Below, piece by piece: positions 61,565-64,000 of a stretch of DNA of 64,000 nucleotides. The stretch covers positions 186,001 through 250,000 of the forward strand of contig JAQZBR010000002.1 in NCBI GenBank assembly GCA_029237775.1, in the 5' to 3' direction. This DNA is from Bacteroidota bacterium. GTDB taxonomy: Bacteria > Bacteroidota > Bacteroidia > 2-12-FULL-35-15. Position 1 is the first letter of the stretch. The number at the start of each line of letters is the position of its first letter. Below the pieces are notes generated by a model. It was not told the DNA's origin. It worked only from the letters and a program-made list of their open reading frames with translations, and made no database searches. The position numbers were made by a program, and so were the translations under genes.

Positions 61565-61963
61565 ATGCATACTGGCCAAACATCTTTCAAAACATCCAGC
61601 ACCCAGATCTTCCTTGATGAAGAAGGAATATTATGGATAAGGCCGGATGATGATGTTGAGATAGATGAACGGGAAGTAGAATCCTGTTTCGAGATTTATA
61701 GAACTTTGGGTGTGGGAGCGAATGCAAAAGTTTTACAGATCGTTGATGCTCCGCAATCTTTACACATGACAAAAGAGGCTCGTGATTATGCAGCAAAATA
61801 TGGAAACGATTATTTTCTAGCCTCAGCCTTGATTACAAATAATCTTTCCGTAAGGATCATAGGAAACTTTTTCGCGTTATTTTACTCCGGGCGCAAGGTG
61901 CCATTCAGGTTGTTTGGCGATGTAGAATCAGCAAAAAAATGGTTGGAACAGTACAGGGATTAG
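61565..61963 (+). CDS. STAS/DUF7793-like small cytoplasmic protein
   Basis: A 132-residue cytoplasmic protein with a predicted STAS/SpoIIAA-like alpha-beta pattern: a strand pair (TQIFLDEEGILWIRPDDDVEI), helix, strand (AKVLQIVDA), helix (MTKEARDYAAKYG), strands (FLASALITNNLSVRIIGNFF) and a final helix with WLEQYRD. The LFGDVESAKKWL ending is common in DUF7793-type proteins, as I recall. I do not see a classic phosphorylatable Ser motif. A partner of the SpoIIE phosphatases is possible but unproven. Monocistronic. Confidence 0.6.
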   Translation: MHTGQTSFKTSSTQIFLDEEGILWIRPDDDVEIDEREVESCFEIYRTLGVGANAKVLQIVDAPQSLHMTKEARDYAAKYGNDYFLASALITNNLSVRIIGNFFALFYSGRKVPFRLFGDVESAKKWLEQYRD

Positions 61964-62111
61964 TCGGATCGGTTATATAACTCGAAATTACAATAAACTC
62001 AATTTCAGTTAGATACATTGTTTATGTAAATAATATAATTTCTTTGCCCGGTGGTTTTGCCTGTTCGATAAAAAAAAGACAATATTCTATTTCAGCTATT
62101 CCAAAATTTCT

Positions 62112-62119
62112 TATCTTTG
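62112..62119 (+). promoter_or_regulatory. -7 box (TATCTTTG) of rpsA
   Basis: Exact TAnnTTTG, 113 bases before the preferred ATG at 62233, giving a long leader with a GC hairpin (CCCCGG...CCGG near 62206-62224) just before the start. Confidence 0.55.
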
Positions 62120-62232
62120 TGTCCCTTTTAAAAGAAGGATAATCAAAATTCAGTACTAACCCCTTCAATTTCATTGATAATCAATGAATTGGATACAAAA
62201 AAATGCCCCGGGACAATTACCCCGGAAATTTA

Positions 62233-63937
62233 ATGGCAGAAACAGTAACAGCTCCTGTAGAGCTAGAAGCATTTGACTGGAACGCAGTCGGAAAAAAAGG
62301 TGAAGGTTATTCACAGGAAGAGCGCGAAAAGCTGGACTCTATCTATGAAAAAACTTTAAAATCAGTAGCAGCGAATGAAATTATTGACGGAACTGTTGTA
62401 GCAAAAAACAACAAAGAAGTTGTAGTTAACATTGGTTACAAATCAGACGGAGTTGTTCAGTTAACTGAATTCCGTTACAATCCGGACCTTAAGGTTGGGG
62501 ATACAGTTGAAGTGTATGTAGAAAGTCAGGAAGATAAAAGCGGTCAGCTGATCCTTTCTCATAAAACTGCACGTGCAATGAAATCATGGGAGCGTGTTAA
62601 CCAGGCTCTTGAAAATGACGAAATAATTAAAGGATATGTTAAATGCCGTACAAAAGGTGGTCTTATCGCTGATGTATTTGGTATTGAAGCATTCTTACCG
62701 GGATCTCAGATCGATGTTAAACCGATCCGTGATTACGATATCTATGTAGGTAAAACTATGGAGTTCAAAGTTGTTAAGATCAACAATGAATTCAAAAATG
62801 TTGTTGTTTCTCACAAAGCTCTTATTGAAGCTGAGCTTGAACAACAGAAAAAAGAGATCATCTCTAAACTTGAAAAAGGTCAGGTTCTTGAAGGAACTGT
62901 TAAATCAGAAGATCAACGTTGTTATCCTTGATTTCGATAACGAGAAAAAACGTATCGCTCTTGGCTTGAAGCAGCTTTCTGCACACCCTTGGGATGCATT
63001 GAAATCTGACTTAGCTGTTGGAGATAAAGTAAAAGGTAAAGTTGTAGTTATCGCTGATTACGGTGCTTTCGTTGAGATCGCTCCGGGTGTTGAAGGTTTG
63101 ATCCACGTTTCAGAAATGAGCTGGAGCCAGCACTTACGCACTGCTCACGATTTCTTAAAAGTGGGTGATGAAGTAGAAGCTGTTGTATTGACATTAGACC
63201 GCGAAGAGCGTAAAATGTCTTTAGGTATCAAACAATTAATGCCGGATCCTTGGAATGGTGTTATTGAGAAATATGCTAAAGGTACACGCCACACTGCAAC
63301 TGTACGTAACTTCACTAACTTCGGTATCTTCGTAGAACTTGAAGAAGGTGTTGACGGATTGATTCACATCTCTGACCTTTCCTGGTCTAAGAAGATCAAG
63401 CATCCATCAGAATTCACTAAAATTGGTGATAAGATCGATGTAGTTGTTCTTGAGATAGATGGTGAAAACCGCAGATTGAGCTTAGGTCACAAGCAATTGG
63501 AAGAAAATCCATGGGATGTATTTGAAACAGTGTTCACACTTGATTCAATTCACCAGGGAACCATCATCAACATTATGGACAAAGGTGCTATCATCTCTAT
63601 GCCATACGGTGTTGAAGCTTTTGCTCCTACACGTCACTTGTTAAAACCTGATGGTACTTCCGCGAAAATGGAAGAAGTGTTAGACTTCAAAGTGATCGAG
63701 TTCAATAAAGAAAACAAAAAGATCATTGTTTCTCACAGCAAGATCAACGAAGAAGTAACTGCAAATGAAAGAGCAGCTGTTTCTGACGCGAAAAAAGCTG
63801 ATAGAGAAGAAACAGAGAAAGCTGTTAAGAAAATGAAGAGCAGCGTTGAGAAATCAACTTTAGGTGACCTTGATGTACTTTCAAATCTGAAAGCAGATAT
63901 GGAAGAGACAGAAAAAAAATCTAAAAAATCTGAATAA
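62233..63937 (+). pseudogene. rpsA: 30S ribosomal protein S1, disrupted by an internal deletion and frameshift
   Basis: S1 binds mRNA at the 30S subunit. The first 224 codons from 62233 are intact (S1 motifs 1-2; GTVVAKNNKEVVVNIGYKSDGVV, GYVKCRTKGGLIADVFGIEAFLPGSQID), and in frame 1 reading stops at 62931. The normal sequence resumes in another frame from about 62903 (QKINVVILDFDNEKKRIALGLKQL) and continues to the stop at 63937. Compared with the family, the stretch between EGTVK and DQKINVV (about 37 residues, most of S1 motif 3) is missing: a deletion of about 110 bases. S1 is normally essential, so an assembly or sequencing error is as likely as a true mutation. Confidence 0.85.
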
Positions 63938-63940
63938 TAC

Positions 63941-63965
63941 TTTTCCTTCGCAAGAAGGAAAATTC
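63941..63965 (+). terminator. Terminator-like hairpin after rpsA
   Basis: Stem TTTTCCTTC/GAAGGAAAA (63941-63949, 63954-63962) with GCAA tetraloop. The T run is poor. Confidence 0.6.
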
Positions 63966-64000
63966 TAAAGCCACGCCATGGTTTTTAGGAAGAGAGCCCC

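Noticed and set aside
62771-62931. Programmed frameshifting in rpsA
   Set aside because: About 37 conserved residues are lost at the joint, which a ribosomal slip cannot explain, and no slippery site with a fitting structure is seen.

Overview
The window looks like chromosomal DNA of a free-living member of the Bacteroidota (Flavobacteriia or Sphingobacteriia-like; I cannot go lower). The evidence is type IX secretion (T9SS) genes and cargo, SusC-independent outer-membrane barrels, a CHU_C/gliding-type C-terminal domain, bacillithiol synthesis (bshB1), a zinc-free L31, S46 and M2 peptidases, and promoters of the Bacteroidota form TAnnTTTG instead of a sigma70 -10 box. I see no tRNA or rRNA gene, no CRISPR array, no prophage and no intact insertion sequence.

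Layout. 1-8.5 kb: the lon end, porQ, cmk, a 1242-residue adhesin-like T9SS cargo and its PorP/SprF-like partner, then an SdiA-regulated-type protein. 8.5-12.5 kb: an accessory-looking patch with a PH-domain protein, an unrecognised cytoplasmic protein and two extreme low-complexity proteins. One of these resembles eukaryotic FUS-type proteins in composition (Tyr/Gly/Gln/Asn plus RGG). 12.6-24.3 kb: M2 peptidase, glycosyltransferase, MORN-repeat protein, mnmA, a lipoprotein, a secreted S8 peptidase, an S46 peptidase with a DPP11-type specificity residue, and cinA. 24.4-32.1 kb: a V4R hybrid histidine kinase, a GT-C-like membrane protein, MmcQ/YjbR, MgtC, and a beta-propeller/amidohydrolase fusion. 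32.1-39.2 kb: a pair of inverted structured repeats, a 48-residue conserved small protein, rpmE, three tandem paralogous barrels, sucC, another barrel and a glycosyltransferase. 39.2-45.5 kb: a T9SS type A cargo, RMD1/DUF155, a leader-like small ORF ahead of a PAS-PP2C phosphatase, then maf and ubiA. 45.7-51.8 kb: kdsC, DUF2520, and a cytochrome c maturation cluster ccmBCDEF without ccmA. 52-64 kb: glutathione peroxidase, bshB1, methyltransferase, ffh, folD, two TPR signalling proteins, a SET protein, a STAS-like protein, and rpsA carrying an internal deletion and frameshift.

How the genes work together. PorQ and the PorP/SprF-like protein serve the T9SS, which would export the S8 peptidase, the 714-residue protein and the 1242-residue repeat protein. 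S8, S46, M2 and the propeller/amidohydrolase suggest growth on proteins and peptides. The ccm genes deliver haem to c-type cytochromes. Gpx and BshB1 belong to thiol redox defence. Three PP2C/SpoIIE-related proteins, one lacking the phosphatase domain, and a STAS-like protein suggest partner-switching signalling.

Most notable. (1) An intergenic element in at least five copies has two hairpin stems that change sequence between copies but stay base-paired. (2) The FUS-like/polyampholyte gene pair. (3) A Cys/Met-rich 37-codon ORF with a promoter and a terminator-like hairpin in front of a phosphatase gene. (4) The broken rpsA. (5) A conserved small protein below usual length cut-offs. (6) Several genes whose promoter box lies only 4-5 bases before the start codon, which suggests leaderless mRNAs.
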